Below are positions 18,432 through 26,904 of a stretch of DNA of 64,000 nucleotides, piece after piece (the first letter of the stretch is position 1; each line of letters opens with the position of its first letter). The stretch is from Desulfococcus sp041737845. GTDB taxonomy: Bacteria; Desulfobacterota; Desulfobacteria; Desulfobacterales; Desulfococcaceae. A program made the position numbers and the translations under genes. Under the pieces are notes generated by a model. It was not told the origin of the DNA and made no database searches. It saw nothing but the letters and a program-made list of their open reading frames with translations. Location: assembly GCF_041737845.1 (NCBI RefSeq), contig NZ_JBGSQX010000037.1, forward strand, positions 1 through 64,000. Reading direction: 5' to 3'.

Positions 18432-19640
18432 CTATTTTTGGGCTTTGAATTGATAGGACCGCCGGATGCCGCTGATGATGCCCTGGGGCCGGAACACCAT
18501 CATGATCACCATGACGGCGCCGAAGATCAGCATGCGGTAATCTGAAAAGGCCCTCAGGTACTCCGGCAGGAGGATCAGGATGAACGCGCCGATGATCACC
18601 CCGATGATCGACCCCATCCCGCCCAGAACGACGATGGAGAGGATGATCGCCGATTCGAGGAAGGTGAAGCTGGCCGGGTTGATGAAGGTGGTCTTCGCCG
18701 CAAAGATCACGCCGACCATCCCCGCCCATGTTGCGCCGAGGGCAAAGGCGGTGAGCTTGGTCCGGGTTTTGTCGATGCCCATGGCCTGGCATGCGATCTC
18801 ATCCTCGCGCAGGGCGATCCAGGCCCTGCCGATGCGGGAATTCTGAAGGCGGTTGACGACGAAGATGGTGAAGAGGGTAAGCCCGATCATCAGGAAGTAG
18901 ATGTAGACCGTCGCCGTTTCGAGCGGCATGACGACGCCGAAGAACCCTGGCCGGGGAATATTGGCGATGCCGCTGGGGCCGAAGGAGAATTCGTTCCAGT
19001 TCTCCAGGATCAGCCGGATGATTTCCCCGAAGCCGAGGGTGACGATGGCCAGATAGTCGCCCCGGAGCCGGAGTACCGGAAAGCCCAGCAGAATGCCGAA
19101 GGTCGCCCCGAGCATGGCCCCGATGGGCAGCGCCACCCAGAATCCGACCCCGAAATGATGGTTGAGCAGGGCGTAACTGTAGGCTCCCACGGCGTAGAAG
19201 GCCACGTACCCCAGGTCGAGAAGGCCGGCCAGCCCTACGACGATGTTGAGCCCCAGCCCCAGCACCACGTAAATGAGGGCCGTGGTCATGATGTTGGTCT
19301 GGTAGGTGGAAAAGACAAAGGGGAAAAGGCCGACGGCCAGCCCGATGAGGATCAGGGCCGGAACGTAGATGTTTTTTTCCTCCACCAGGCGCTGGCTGAA
19401 GGGTTTCTTTTCAATCTCTCCTTCGGCGACCATTTTGCCCATCTGCTTTCGCCGCAGGAGATACCGCCAGAGAAAGGAGAGAAAGAAGCTGCCGACGCCC
19501 ACGACCGCCATATTCGCCCACCGCCAGTGGATCACCCCTTGAATGGGGTTGACGCGGATGACCATGATGGGAAACGTCAGCATCATGAACCAGACGGCGA
19601 CAATGAAGGATTGTTTGATTTCCTGTATTTTGCTCGTCAT
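18432..19640 (-). CDS. livM: Branched-chain amino acid-type ABC transporter permease LivM
   Basis: A 402-residue inner-membrane permease. About ten hydrophobic segments are seen, longer than the minimal LivM because of an N-terminal extension of about 100 residues, as in E. coli LivM. The permease core has NIVVGLAGLLDLGYVAFYAVGAY, VTLGFGEIIRLILENW and the EAA-like WIALREDEIACQAMGID loop. ATG at 19640 has AAGG six bases upstream on the minus strand; a TTG at 19646 is in frame. It sits between livH (20 bases upstream) and livG. Confidence 0.95.
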   Translation of the reverse strand: MTSKIQEIKQSFIVAVWFMMLTFPIMVIRVNPIQGVIHWRWANMAVVGVGSFFLSFLWRYLLRRKQMGKMVAEGEIEKKPFSQRLVEEKNIYVPALILIGLAVGLFPFVFSTYQTNIMTTALIYVVLGLGLNIVVGLAGLLDLGYVAFYAVGAYSYALLNHHFGVGFWVALPIGAMLGATFGILLGFPVLRLRGDYLAIVTLGFGEIIRLILENWNEFSFGPSGIANIPRPGFFGVVMPLETATVYIYFLMIGLTLFTIFVVNRLQNSRIGRAWIALREDEIACQAMGIDKTRTKLTAFALGATWAGMVGVIFAAKTTFINPASFTFLESAIILSIVVLGGMGSIIGVIIGAFILILLPEYLRAFSDYRMLIFGAVMVIMMVFRPQGIISGIRRSYQFKAQK

Positions 19641-19660
19641 ATTCAACCTTCAGCCTTATC

Positions 19661-20569
19661 TCAAACCTTCTGCGTGGTCGATCGTCCCAGGATGCCGGCG
19701 GGCCGGAAGATGAGAATCAGCACCAGAAGGGCGAAGGCGAACACGTCTTCGTAATCGCTCGAAACATAGCCGGTGGCGAAGCTTTCGGTCCATCCGAGCA
19801 CCAGCCCGCCCAGGACGGCGCCCGGGATGCTGCCGATCCCCCCCAGCACCGCCGCGGTGAATGCCTTGATGCCGGCGATGAAGCCAACGTAGAAATTGAT
19901 CATGCCGATATGGGAGGCGATCATCACGCCGCCGATGGCGGCCAGGGACGATCCGATGATGAAGGTCATGGAGATCACGCGGTTGACGTTGACGCCGACC
20001 AGCATGGCCATGTTCCGGTCCTGGGCCGTGGCCCGCATGGCCTTGCCCATCCGGGTGAATTTGATGAGAACGGTCAGGAGGACCATGACCGCGGCGGTCG
20101 TGACGATGATCATCAATTCGGCGGCGCTGATGACATGGGAGATGGGCTCCAGAAAGTCGATCTTGGGGATCAGGCTTGGAAACGGCAGAAAATCGGATGT
20201 CTGGGCAAGCAGCACGTAATTCTGAAGGAAAATGGACATGCCGATGGCGCTGATCAAGGGAGAGAGGCGGGGGGCGTGGCGGAGCGGCTTGTAGGCGATT
20301 TTCTCCACCGTGAAGCCGTAGGCCGCCGAATAGAGCACCGCCACGATGGTCGCGAGCAGGAGGATGGCCACCTGGTTGATGCCCAGGAGCGTCAGCACGT
20401 TCGCAACGATCAGGGCGGTGAAGGCGCCGATCATGTAAATCTCGCCGTGGGCGAAATTGATCAGTTCAATGATGCCGTAAACCATGGTATAGCCCAGGGC
20501 GATCAGCGCATAGATGCTTCCCCGGGTCAGGCCGCCCAGCAGGAGCTCGAAAAAATATTCCCAGTCCAT
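19661..20569 (-). CDS. livH: Branched-chain amino acid-type ABC transporter permease LivH
   Basis: A 302-residue permease with eight or nine TM segments. Family landmarks are the N-terminal GLTRGSIYALIALGYTMVYG, INFAHGEIYMIGAF, and the C-terminal GIKAFTAAVLGGIGSIPGAVLGG. The cytoplasmic EAA-like loop is TRMGKAMRATAQDRNMA. Pairs with LivM to form the channel. It lies 176 bases downstream of livK, with a strong hairpin between. Confidence 0.95.
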   Translation of the reverse strand: MDWEYFFELLLGGLTRGSIYALIALGYTMVYGIIELINFAHGEIYMIGAFTALIVANVLTLLGINQVAILLLATIVAVLYSAAYGFTVEKIAYKPLRHAPRLSPLISAIGMSIFLQNYVLLAQTSDFLPFPSLIPKIDFLEPISHVISAAELMIIVTTAAVMVLLTVLIKFTRMGKAMRATAQDRNMAMLVGVNVNRVISMTFIIGSSLAAIGGVMIASHIGMINFYVGFIAGIKAFTAAVLGGIGSIPGAVLGGLVLGWTESFATGYVSSDYEDVFAFALLVLILIFRPAGILGRSTTQKV

Positions 20570-20633
20570 AGGATGTGTTTGCCGCTTCCTTCCGACGGGT
20601 TCAAGGCGTGTCGGACCGTTGGGTGTTGGGTGT

Positions 20634-20663
20634 TCGGGGGAGGGCGGGACTGCCCTCCCCCGA
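20634..20663 (-). terminator. Strong hairpin between livK and livH
   Basis: A perfect 12-bp stem TCGGGGGAGGGC with loop gggact is found about 83 bases after the livK stop. It is followed on the minus strand by no T-run. The location fits an mRNA-stabilising or partially terminating hairpin that lets the binding protein be made in excess over the membrane subunits. Confidence 0.55.
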
Positions 20664-20745
20664 AGGGCATTTCTATTTTGATTGACGTGATTCTGATGAG
20701 CTAAGAAGATTCGGACGGATCCGGAAGCTCAGGTGCGGCTGAGGG

Positions 20746-21885
20746 TCAGTTTAAAGAAAGCTCGACATATTTCCCTTTTTGTACCTGGTACATGGAAAAG
20801 CCGATGCCGATGGCATCGCCCTTTTCATCGAAGCGGATGATGCCCAGGGGGGTTGCCACGAATTCCGTTCTGAGGGCCTTTTCAACCGCATCGTAGTCGG
20901 TGGAGCCCGCTTTTTCAATGGCGTTCAGAATGGCCAGCGCTGCGGAGTAGGCGTTGAGGAAGAAGGCTCCCGGATCCTCGCCGTTGTATTTCTCCTTGTG
21001 GGCGGCGATGGCGGCGATGGCGATGGGGTTTTTGGAGGTATCCTGGGGTCCCGTGGCGTAAACCCCCTCGGCGAATTCACCGGCGACCTTGATAAAAGTG
21101 TCGTCTTTCACGCCGTCATCGGAGATGAAGGGGATGTCCATCTTTTTCTTGCGCATCTGCATGACGATCTTGGATGCCTCGGGATGATAGCCGCCGAAGA
21201 TCACGCCGTCCGCATCGGAGCGTTTGATCTTCTGGACGACCGCGGAATAGTCAACGGCGCCGGGGGTGATGCCTTCGTAAAGGACGACCTGCGCTTTTCC
21301 GCCGGCTTCGATGAACTGTTTGGCGAATTCGGCCAGCCCTTTGCCGTAGTCGCCCTTGTCATGGAGCACGGCCAGTTTTTTGAGTTTCAGGACATCGGTG
21401 GCGAAATTGACCTCCAGGAGGGCCTGGGCGTCGTCGGATGCGATGGTGCGGAAAAAGTTGGGGTAATCTCCGCTCTGGGTCAATGCCGGATTGGTGGCGG
21501 AAGGCGACATGGTGACCACCTTCTTGTCTTTATAGATGCCCAGGGCTGCTTTTGTGGCGCCGCTGCAGATATGACCGATAACGGCGTGGGCGCCTTCGGA
21601 AACCAGTTTTGTGGCGGTGTTGGTGGCGATCTCGGGTTTGCAGACATCGTCTTCCACCAGAAGCTGGATCTTCTTGCCGTTCACGCCGTTCAAGGCGTTC
21701 ATGTGGGCCGCCACCAGTTCGGCCGCCCGGACGGTCGGGATGCCGTATGATGCCAGATCGCCGCTGTGCGCGCCCGCGACGCCTATCTTGATGGTGTCTT
21801 CGGCCATGATCTGACCGGCCATGCCAAATATCAGGGGCAAGGAAACCAGGGCGATAACAAAGAAACGGTTGAGACGCTTTCTCAT
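20746..21885 (-). CDS. livK: Branched-chain amino acid-type ABC transporter substrate-binding protein
   Basis: A 379-residue periplasmic binding protein of the type I (leucine/isoleucine/valine) fold. A cleavable signal peptide ends near MAGQIMAED. The mature protein starts TIKIGVAGAHSGDLASYG, has the hinge-type VIGHICSGATKAAL segment, TMSPSATNPALT and a typical LKKLAVLHDKGDYGKGLAE. It is first in livKHMGF, behind a clear promoter at 21942-21970 and AAGGAG upstream of the ATG. The true substrate may be leucine-type amino acids or another carboxylate; the sequence alone does not decide. Confidence 0.94.
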   Translation of the reverse strand: MRKRLNRFFVIALVSLPLIFGMAGQIMAEDTIKIGVAGAHSGDLASYGIPTVRAAELVAAHMNALNGVNGKKIQLLVEDDVCKPEIATNTATKLVSEGAHAVIGHICSGATKAALGIYKDKKVVTMSPSATNPALTQSGDYPNFFRTIASDDAQALLEVNFATDVLKLKKLAVLHDKGDYGKGLAEFAKQFIEAGGKAQVVLYEGITPGAVDYSAVVQKIKRSDADGVIFGGYHPEASKIVMQMRKKKMDIPFISDDGVKDDTFIKVAGEFAEGVYATGPQDTSKNPIAIAAIAAHKEKYNGEDPGAFFLNAYSAALAILNAIEKAGSTDYDAVEKALRTEFVATPLGIIRFDEKGDAIGIGFSMYQVQKGKYVELSLN

Positions 21886-21941
21886 CTTCTGCTCCTTTTT
21901 CTGTTATGATTCCAAAATAATAAAGCGATTCCGATCCTCCC

Positions 21942-21970
21942 TTTATAATCAGTGAAAAAAAGTGCGTCAA
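21942..21970 (-). promoter_or_regulatory. Sigma-70-type promoter of livKHMGF
   Basis: On the minus strand the -35 is TTGACG (21970-21965) and the -10 is TATAAA (21947-21942), with a 17-base spacer; each hexamer matches the consensus at five of six positions. The transcript would start about 45 to 50 bases before the livK ATG, which has AAGGAG just upstream. Confidence 0.7.
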
Positions 21971-22222
21971 GATAATATTTGGGGGCACCACCCGCTGTTT
22001 TGAGCCGGCCGTTTTGGCGAATTGGTATGCCATAAAAGCGTATTAAATGGTTAGACCGTTGGTATTCGGGGTCTTTGGCGCTTGTGCATCAACCACAAAA
22101 TGAGAATGAACCGATAATGAAGGTGCCCTGCGCGGATGAAAAAAGTTGTTCGGGTCAAGGAAATGCGTCTTCGATCGGTATCGGGCCAGGATTCGCGCGG
22201 TGGCGTTTTTTCCCCGGATTCC

Positions 22223-22249
22223 TTGACAATGCCGGTCGTAAATGATAAT
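22223..22249 (+). promoter_or_regulatory. Possible promoter of the Crp/Fnr-type gene
   Basis: A perfect -35 TTGACA (22223-22228) is followed 15 bases later by GATAAT (22244-22249, five of six). The spacer is short by about two bases, so strength is uncertain. The ATG lies about 55 bases downstream. Confidence 0.42.
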
Positions 22250-22302
22250 TTGTCGAAAATCACATACTCCCCCATATCGTATTCTCCACCAGATGCCATG
22301 GA

Positions 22303-22974
22303 ATGACCGAAATGAGCGAAATCATCGAACAACTGAAGAAGGTTCCCCTGTTTGAAAGCCTCAGCGACGAGGAACTCGAAGCGGTCGGCCAGGTTGTCAA
22401 ACTGAAATCTTTCCCGAAAAATACCATCCTCTTCAGCGAGGGAGATGAATCCGACTCTTTCTATGTGATCTGCGAAGGGCGGGTCAACGTGGGGATCAAT
22501 GATGAGGAGGGAAAGGAGATCATCCTGTCGAGGCTCGGCCCCAACGAGTATTTCGGAGAGATGGCGCTGATGGACGGGGAGCCGCGGTCGGCGTTTGTCA
22601 TGACCAAGGACGCCTGCAGGATGATGATCATCTCAAAGAGTGATTTCAAGAAAATCCTCTCCTCCAAACATGAGGTTATGCTCAATCTTTTGAAGGAACT
22701 CCAGAGGCGCCTCCGGGAGGCCAACAAAAAGATCGAGAGTCTTGCCTTGATGGATGTTTACGGCCGCGTGGCCCGTCTCCTGATCCAGCTTGCAGGCGGT
22801 TCAGACCCCGGCGTCCAGATCAAAGACAAGCTTACCCACCAGGAGATCGCCAGCATGGTCGGCGCTTCGCGAGAGATGGTCAGCCGGGTCATCAAAGACC
22901 TTACCAACGACGGTTATATTTCCATTCGAAGAAAACGGATCACCATTCATAAAAATCTCCCCTACAACTGGTAG
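22303..22974 (+). CDS. Crp/Fnr family transcriptional regulator
   Basis: A 223-residue DNA-binding regulator. A cyclic-nucleotide-binding beta-roll spans residues about 10-130 (LFSEGDESDSFYVICEGRVNV, YFGEMALMDGEPRSA with the phosphate-binding-cassette-like GEMAL…RSA). A long dimer helix (RRLREANKKIESLALMDVYGR) follows, then a C-terminal winged helix with LTHQEIASMVGASREMVSRV. It lacks the N-terminal cysteines of Fnr, so it more likely senses a nucleotide or small ligand than oxygen. It is divergent from livK and may regulate it. ATG 22303 or ATG 22312 may be used. Confidence 0.9.
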   Translation: MTEMSEIIEQLKKVPLFESLSDEELEAVGQVVKLKSFPKNTILFSEGDESDSFYVICEGRVNVGINDEEGKEIILSRLGPNEYFGEMALMDGEPRSAFVMTKDACRMMIISKSDFKKILSSKHEVMLNLLKELQRRLREANKKIESLALMDVYGRVARLLIQLAGGSDPGVQIKDKLTHQEIASMVGASREMVSRVIKDLTNDGYISIRRKRITIHKNLPYNW

Positions 22975-23100
22975 GAAACCCCTCTCCTTATCCGCGCGCC
23001 ACATGCCGGCCGTCTGTCTCGCTGCGACCAGGATCTTCCGTTTTCCGGCGGAACCGGACGCGCATTCCGCCTGATCTTCGAATAGCGTGGAGTGCCGGAT

Positions 23101-23607
23101 TCATCCTGTGCGGATATGTTTGGCCAGGTGGCCCAACTCGGGAAAGATGAGCCTGTCGCAGGCCAGGCGGCAGGCTTTGATGCTTCCCGGCATGCAGAAA
23201 ACGGCCGTGTTGCCGATAATCCCCGCCAATGACCGCGACATCAGCGCCGCTGAGCCGATTTCGGCGTGGCTGAGCTGGGCGAAAAGCGGGCCGAAGGCCG
23301 TCAGTTCTTTTTGAAAGAGGGGCTTGACCGCTTCGATGGTGACATCCTTGGGGCTGGTCCCGGTGCCGCCGTTCATCAGAACGGCATGGGGGTCGTGCTC
23401 GCCGATCAGGCCCAGGACCGTCTTGCGGATGACCTGGGCGTCGTCCGGAAGCACCCGGTGGAACAGGACTTCATGCCCTTTCAACCGGGCCTGTTCCGAT
23501 ATCCATGCGCCGCTTTCGTCTTCGGCCGGCCCCCGGGTCGATGATAAGGTGATAATTCCCAATGTCACTCTTGGGAAGGCGCTTTGTTTGTGCTCTTCAA
23601 CTCCCAT
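23101..23607 (-). CDS. moaB: Molybdenum cofactor biosynthesis protein MoaB/MogA-type
   Basis: A 168-residue cytosolic protein of the MoCF/MoaB fold that adenylylates molybdopterin or binds it before metal insertion. Recognised by LGIITLSSTRG, the MPT-binding NGGTGTSPKDVT (79-90), a FGPLFAQLSHAEIG segment and the conserved GNTAVFCMPGSIKA. The length and motif spacing match MoaB. It stands alone and is convergent with the Crp/Fnr gene. No other molybdopterin genes are in the window. Confidence 0.93.
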   Translation of the reverse strand: MGVEEHKQSAFPRVTLGIITLSSTRGPAEDESGAWISEQARLKGHEVLFHRVLPDDAQVIRKTVLGLIGEHDPHAVLMNGGTGTSPKDVTIEAVKPLFQKELTAFGPLFAQLSHAEIGSAALMSRSLAGIIGNTAVFCMPGSIKACRLACDRLIFPELGHLAKHIRTG

Positions 23608-23979
23608 TACATCCTCCTGTTTTCTTCATCTGCGGCACCAGCGCCGTTTCTTCCCCTCGGCCGGGCTCATGCGCCGAACCATCCACGGCTTTTCAGGCGG
23701 ACCGCCCCCTCCGGGCCTCTTGATGCGGATACCTTTTTCCGCGCCATGCCAAACGTGCGGCGCTGCTCGCTGCGTCCTGAACCGTATGGATTACGTATAT
23801 TCCATGATCCGGTGCTGTGCAAGCTCCGGCTTGGGTAGATCCGGAAAAAAATGGCGGAGGAATCGCCGCCTGCGAAAGCTGATGAGCGGGGCGTCGGATG
23901 ATTTGTTGAGGATGGCTGCCGAGAATGGGATAATTCGCTTGACCAAATGAAAAGCATATATTATACAAAAGTTAAATCG

Positions 23980-23994
23980 ATGAATAGCATTCAT
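23980..23994. promoter_or_regulatory. Palindromic operator candidate
   Basis: ATGAAT-agc-ATTCAT is a perfect 6-bp inverted repeat with a 3-base centre, and a further ATTCAT half follows at 23997-24002. It overlaps the -35 region of the adjacent promoter, the usual place for a repressor site. The TGAAT/ATTCA half-sites resemble those of TetR-family fatty-acid regulators, but no regulator gene is adjacent, so the assignment is speculative. Confidence 0.4.
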
Positions 23995-24018
23995 TAATTC
24001 ATAACCATTCTATATAAT
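23990..24018 (+). promoter_or_regulatory. Promoter candidate for the livG-ligase operon
   Basis: A perfect -10 TATAAT (24013-24018) is preceded 17 bases upstream by a weak -35 TTCATT (23990-23995, three of six). The weak -35 overlapping a palindrome suggests a controlled promoter. The downstream GTG start is about 58 bases away. Confidence 0.45.
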
Positions 24019-24076
24019 ATATGTATTTAAAAAGTTATTATGAGACTTAAACAGGCTTGAAACACAGGGAGGTCCG

Positions 24077-24901
24077 GTGTCATCCGCAGCCAATGACGTC
24101 AGTTCATCGGATATTATGCTCGAATTAAAAGACGTGCACATGCAGTTTGGCAAGGTCAAGGCGCTGCGAGGGGTCAGCCTGACGGTGAAAAAGGGGGAGA
24201 TTCACTCCATCATCGGCCCCAACGGAGCGGGAAAAACGGTCATGCTGAACTGTATCAATGGTCTGTATCGGCCCCAGGAGGGAGAGATTTACTTCAAGGG
24301 CAGGAAGATCAACGGGTTAAGGCCCCACCAGCGCGCCCAGCTCGGCATGGCCCGAACCTTCCAGAAGGTGGAGGTGTTCGGCGGGATGACCGTTCTCGAC
24401 AACATCCGGCTGGGCCGCCACCTCCACTATCGCTCCGGCTTGCTGGGCGGCCTTCTCTACTGGGGAAAGAACGCGAAGGAGGAGATCCGGCACCGGACGT
24501 TCATCGAGGAAGAGATCATCGACCTGCTGGAGATCCAGAACATCCGGAACAAGCCGGTGGGCATGCTTCCGTACGGGCTCCAGAAGCGGGTGGAACTGGG
24601 CCGGGCGCTGGCGCTGGAGCCGGACCTGCTCATCCTGGACGAACCCCTGGCAGGCCTCAATCTGGAAGAGGTGGAGGACATGGCCCGATTTATCCTGGAT
24701 GTGAACGAGGAGAAGCAATGGAAAGTGACCTGTCTCCTGGTGGAGCATGACATGGGGGTGGTCATGGACCTCTCGGACCGGGTGTTCGTTCTGAATTTCG
24801 GCAGCATGATCGTCGATGATGCTCCGAAGGCGGTTCAGAGCCATCCGGACGTCATCAAGGCCTACCTGGGCGAGGAAGACCTGTATTCAACCCGCAGATA
24901 G
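24077..24901 (+). CDS. livG: Liv-type ABC transporter ATPase (LivG-like), second operon
   Basis: A 274-residue ATP-binding subunit. Walker A is GPNGAGKT (47-54), the LivG-type signature is LPYGLQKRVELGRALA and Walker B is LLILDEPLAGLNLEE. It has an extra ~15 residues in the central region (LLGGLLYWGKNAKEEIRHRTFIE) compared with the copy at 17621. GTG at 24077 is preceded by AGGGAGG; ATG at 24116 is an alternative. First gene of livG / acyl-CoA ligase / livH / livM / livK / livF. Confidence 0.93.
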   Translation: MSSAANDVSSSDIMLELKDVHMQFGKVKALRGVSLTVKKGEIHSIIGPNGAGKTVMLNCINGLYRPQEGEIYFKGRKINGLRPHQRAQLGMARTFQKVEVFGGMTVLDNIRLGRHLHYRSGLLGGLLYWGKNAKEEIRHRTFIEEEIIDLLEIQNIRNKPVGMLPYGLQKRVELGRALALEPDLLILDEPLAGLNLEEVEDMARFILDVNEEKQWKVTCLLVEHDMGVVMDLSDRVFVLNFGSMIVDDAPKAVQSHPDVIKAYLGEEDLYSTRR

Positions 24902-24923
24902 CGAAAAGGGCACCCATGCGAAT

Positions 24924-26831
24924 ATGGAAATCACGAGTGAACTGACGATACCCCAACTGTTTCTTGAGCAGGCGAAGCGCTTCGGAGCCGAACGCACGGC
25001 CATGCGGGAGAAGGAATTCGGAATCTGGCGGCCCATCACCTGGAAGGATTACCTGGAAAATGTCCGGTGCATTGCGCTGGGGCTTGTCAAACTGGGGCTC
25101 AGGAAGGGGGACAAGGTCGCGATCATCGGCGACAACCGCCCGGAGGGGCTCTTCGTTGAAATGGCGGTGCTCTGCGCCGGCGGTGTCGGCGTATGGCTGT
25201 TTCAGGACAGCCTCATGGAGGAGGTCCGCTATATCATCGACCATTCCGACACGCGCTTTCTCTTCGGCGAGGGGCAGGAGGAGGTGGACAAGGGCCTGTC
25301 GGTGATCGCTGCCTGTCCGAAGCTCCAAAAGATCTTCTGGGACGACCCCAAGGGCATGCGGAACTATCACGACGACCGTCTGATGGGGCTTGATGAGGTC
25401 AAGGCCATGGGGCGGGAACTGGACCGGACGAGCCCGAGCCTTTTCGAGGCGCTGGTCCGGGGCGGACACGGCAACGAAGTGGCCCTCCTGTTCTACACTT
25501 CGGGGACCACGTCCCTGCCCAAGGGGGCCCTGCTGTCCCATCATAACATGCTGAGCATGGGAAAGAGCCTCATGGCCGTCGATCCTTGCTACGATACGGA
25601 CGACTATGTGTCCTATCTTCCCTTTGCCTGGATCGGCGAGCAGATGATGGCGATCTCCTGCGGGCTCCAGATCGGGTATACCATCAATTTCCCCGAGGAC
25701 CCCGAGACCGGCCAGGAGAATATCCGGGAGATCGGGCCGCACGTCATGTTTGCCCCGCCGCGGATGTACGAGCAGATGACGCGGACGGTTCAGGTCAAGT
25801 ACCTGGACGCCCCCTGGATCAAGCGGAAGGTATACGAAATGGCTACAAAAATCGGATACCATGTGGCCAACCTCCGGTTCGAAAAACAGCCGGTGCCATG
25901 GTACTGGAAGCTTTTGAACGGCCTTGCGTACATCACCCTCCAGAAAAAGCTCAAAGACCACCTGGGGCTCTCCCGGGTGCGAAACGCCTACACGGGCGGG
26001 GCGGCCATGGGCCCCGACCATTTCCGGTTTTTCCACGCCATGGGGGTCAACCTCAAGCAGATCTATGGTCAGACGGAGGTGGCGGGCATCTCCGTGGTCC
26101 ACCGGAGCGGCGACATCAAGTTCGATACCGTTGGATATCCCATTCCCGGAACGGAGATCAAGATCACCGGGGACGGGGAGATCATCTCCCGGAGCCCGTC
26201 GGTGTTCCGGGGCTACTACAAGAACCCCGGGGCCACGGAAGAGGCCCTGAGGGACGGCTGGCTCTATTCGGACGACAAGGGGTTCATCGACGAGGACGGC
26301 CAGCTGGTGGTCTTCGACCGCTCCAAGGACGTCATGACCCTGAAGGACGGACGCCCCTTCTCGCCCCAATACTTGGAGACCCGAATGAAATTCAGCCCCT
26401 ATGTGAGGGACTCCTGGGTGATCGGTCACGGGCGGGATTACGTGGCGGCGGTCATCTGCATCGACTATGCCGTGGTCGGCAAGTGGGCGGACGAAAAAAA
26501 GCTGTCCTACACCAGCTACCAGGAGCTGTCGCAGAAGCCGGAGGTGCTCGACCTGGTGGAGCGGCAGATCGCCGAGGCCAACAGGGATCTTCCCAAGCCG
26601 GCCAAAATACGAAGATTCATCAACCTCTTCAAAGAGTTCGATCCGGATGACGACGAATTGACCCGGACCCGGAAGCTGCGACGGGGCTTTGTCGAGAAGC
26701 GCTACGGCGAGATCCTGGAAGGCCTGTATTCCGATACGGAGATCGTGCATTTTGATACCACGATCAATTATGAGGACGGCCGGAAATCCCGCATCAAAAC
26801 CGATCTTCACATCCGTCGCCTGGGGGAGTGA
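24924..26831 (+). CDS. AMP-dependent acyl-CoA synthetase within a Liv operon
   Basis: A 635-residue ANL-superfamily enzyme that activates a carboxylic acid to its CoA thioester via an acyl-AMP. The phosphate loop is YTSGTTSLPKGALLSHHN (from Tyr191), the A4/A5 region is QIYGQTEVAGIS, and DGWLYSDDKGFIDEDGQL carries the ribose-binding Asp. FDRSKDVMTLKDGRPFSPQY follows at the hinge, as in long-chain/FACS-type ligases. Being embedded between transporter subunits suggests coupled import and activation of its substrate, probably an aromatic or medium/long-chain acid; the exact substrate is not readable. The ATG at 24924 opens the conserved N-terminus. Confidence 0.9.
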   Translation: MEITSELTIPQLFLEQAKRFGAERTAMREKEFGIWRPITWKDYLENVRCIALGLVKLGLRKGDKVAIIGDNRPEGLFVEMAVLCAGGVGVWLFQDSLMEEVRYIIDHSDTRFLFGEGQEEVDKGLSVIAACPKLQKIFWDDPKGMRNYHDDRLMGLDEVKAMGRELDRTSPSLFEALVRGGHGNEVALLFYTSGTTSLPKGALLSHHNMLSMGKSLMAVDPCYDTDDYVSYLPFAWIGEQMMAISCGLQIGYTINFPEDPETGQENIREIGPHVMFAPPRMYEQMTRTVQVKYLDAPWIKRKVYEMATKIGYHVANLRFEKQPVPWYWKLLNGLAYITLQKKLKDHLGLSRVRNAYTGGAAMGPDHFRFFHAMGVNLKQIYGQTEVAGISVVHRSGDIKFDTVGYPIPGTEIKITGDGEIISRSPSVFRGYYKNPGATEEALRDGWLYSDDKGFIDEDGQLVVFDRSKDVMTLKDGRPFSPQYLETRMKFSPYVRDSWVIGHGRDYVAAVICIDYAVVGKWADEKKLSYTSYQELSQKPEVLDLVERQIAEANRDLPKPAKIRRFINLFKEFDPDDDELTRTRKLRRGFVEKRYGEILEGLYSDTEIVHFDTTINYEDGRKSRIKTDLHIRRLGE

Positions 26832-26904
26832 GCCGACCGGCCGAACCTGGCCGCCGTAACTGGAAGACACCCCCCGACGGCGATCACTTCCCGCAGGAGG
26901 AACG

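Larger units (their letters stand above)
21886..22302. other. Divergent regulatory region between livK and a Crp/Fnr gene
   Basis: This 417-base gap holds the livK promoter on the minus strand (21942-21970) and a probable promoter for the regulator on the plus strand (22223-22249). No protein-coding frame in it looks real. The middle (22030-22200) shows no structure I can name. Confidence 0.6.
23608..24076. other. Intergenic region before the second liv operon
   Basis: These 469 bases lie between divergent genes. The left 330 bases are GC-rich, with overlapping short frames but no recognisable protein. The right 110 bases are strongly AT-rich and hold a palindrome (23980-23994) and a TATAAT box (24013-24018), described separately. 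Confidence 0.55.

Noticed and set aside
22051..22332. Minus-strand frame between livK and the Crp/Fnr gene
   Set aside because: It overlaps the start and promoter of the regulator and has no family features.
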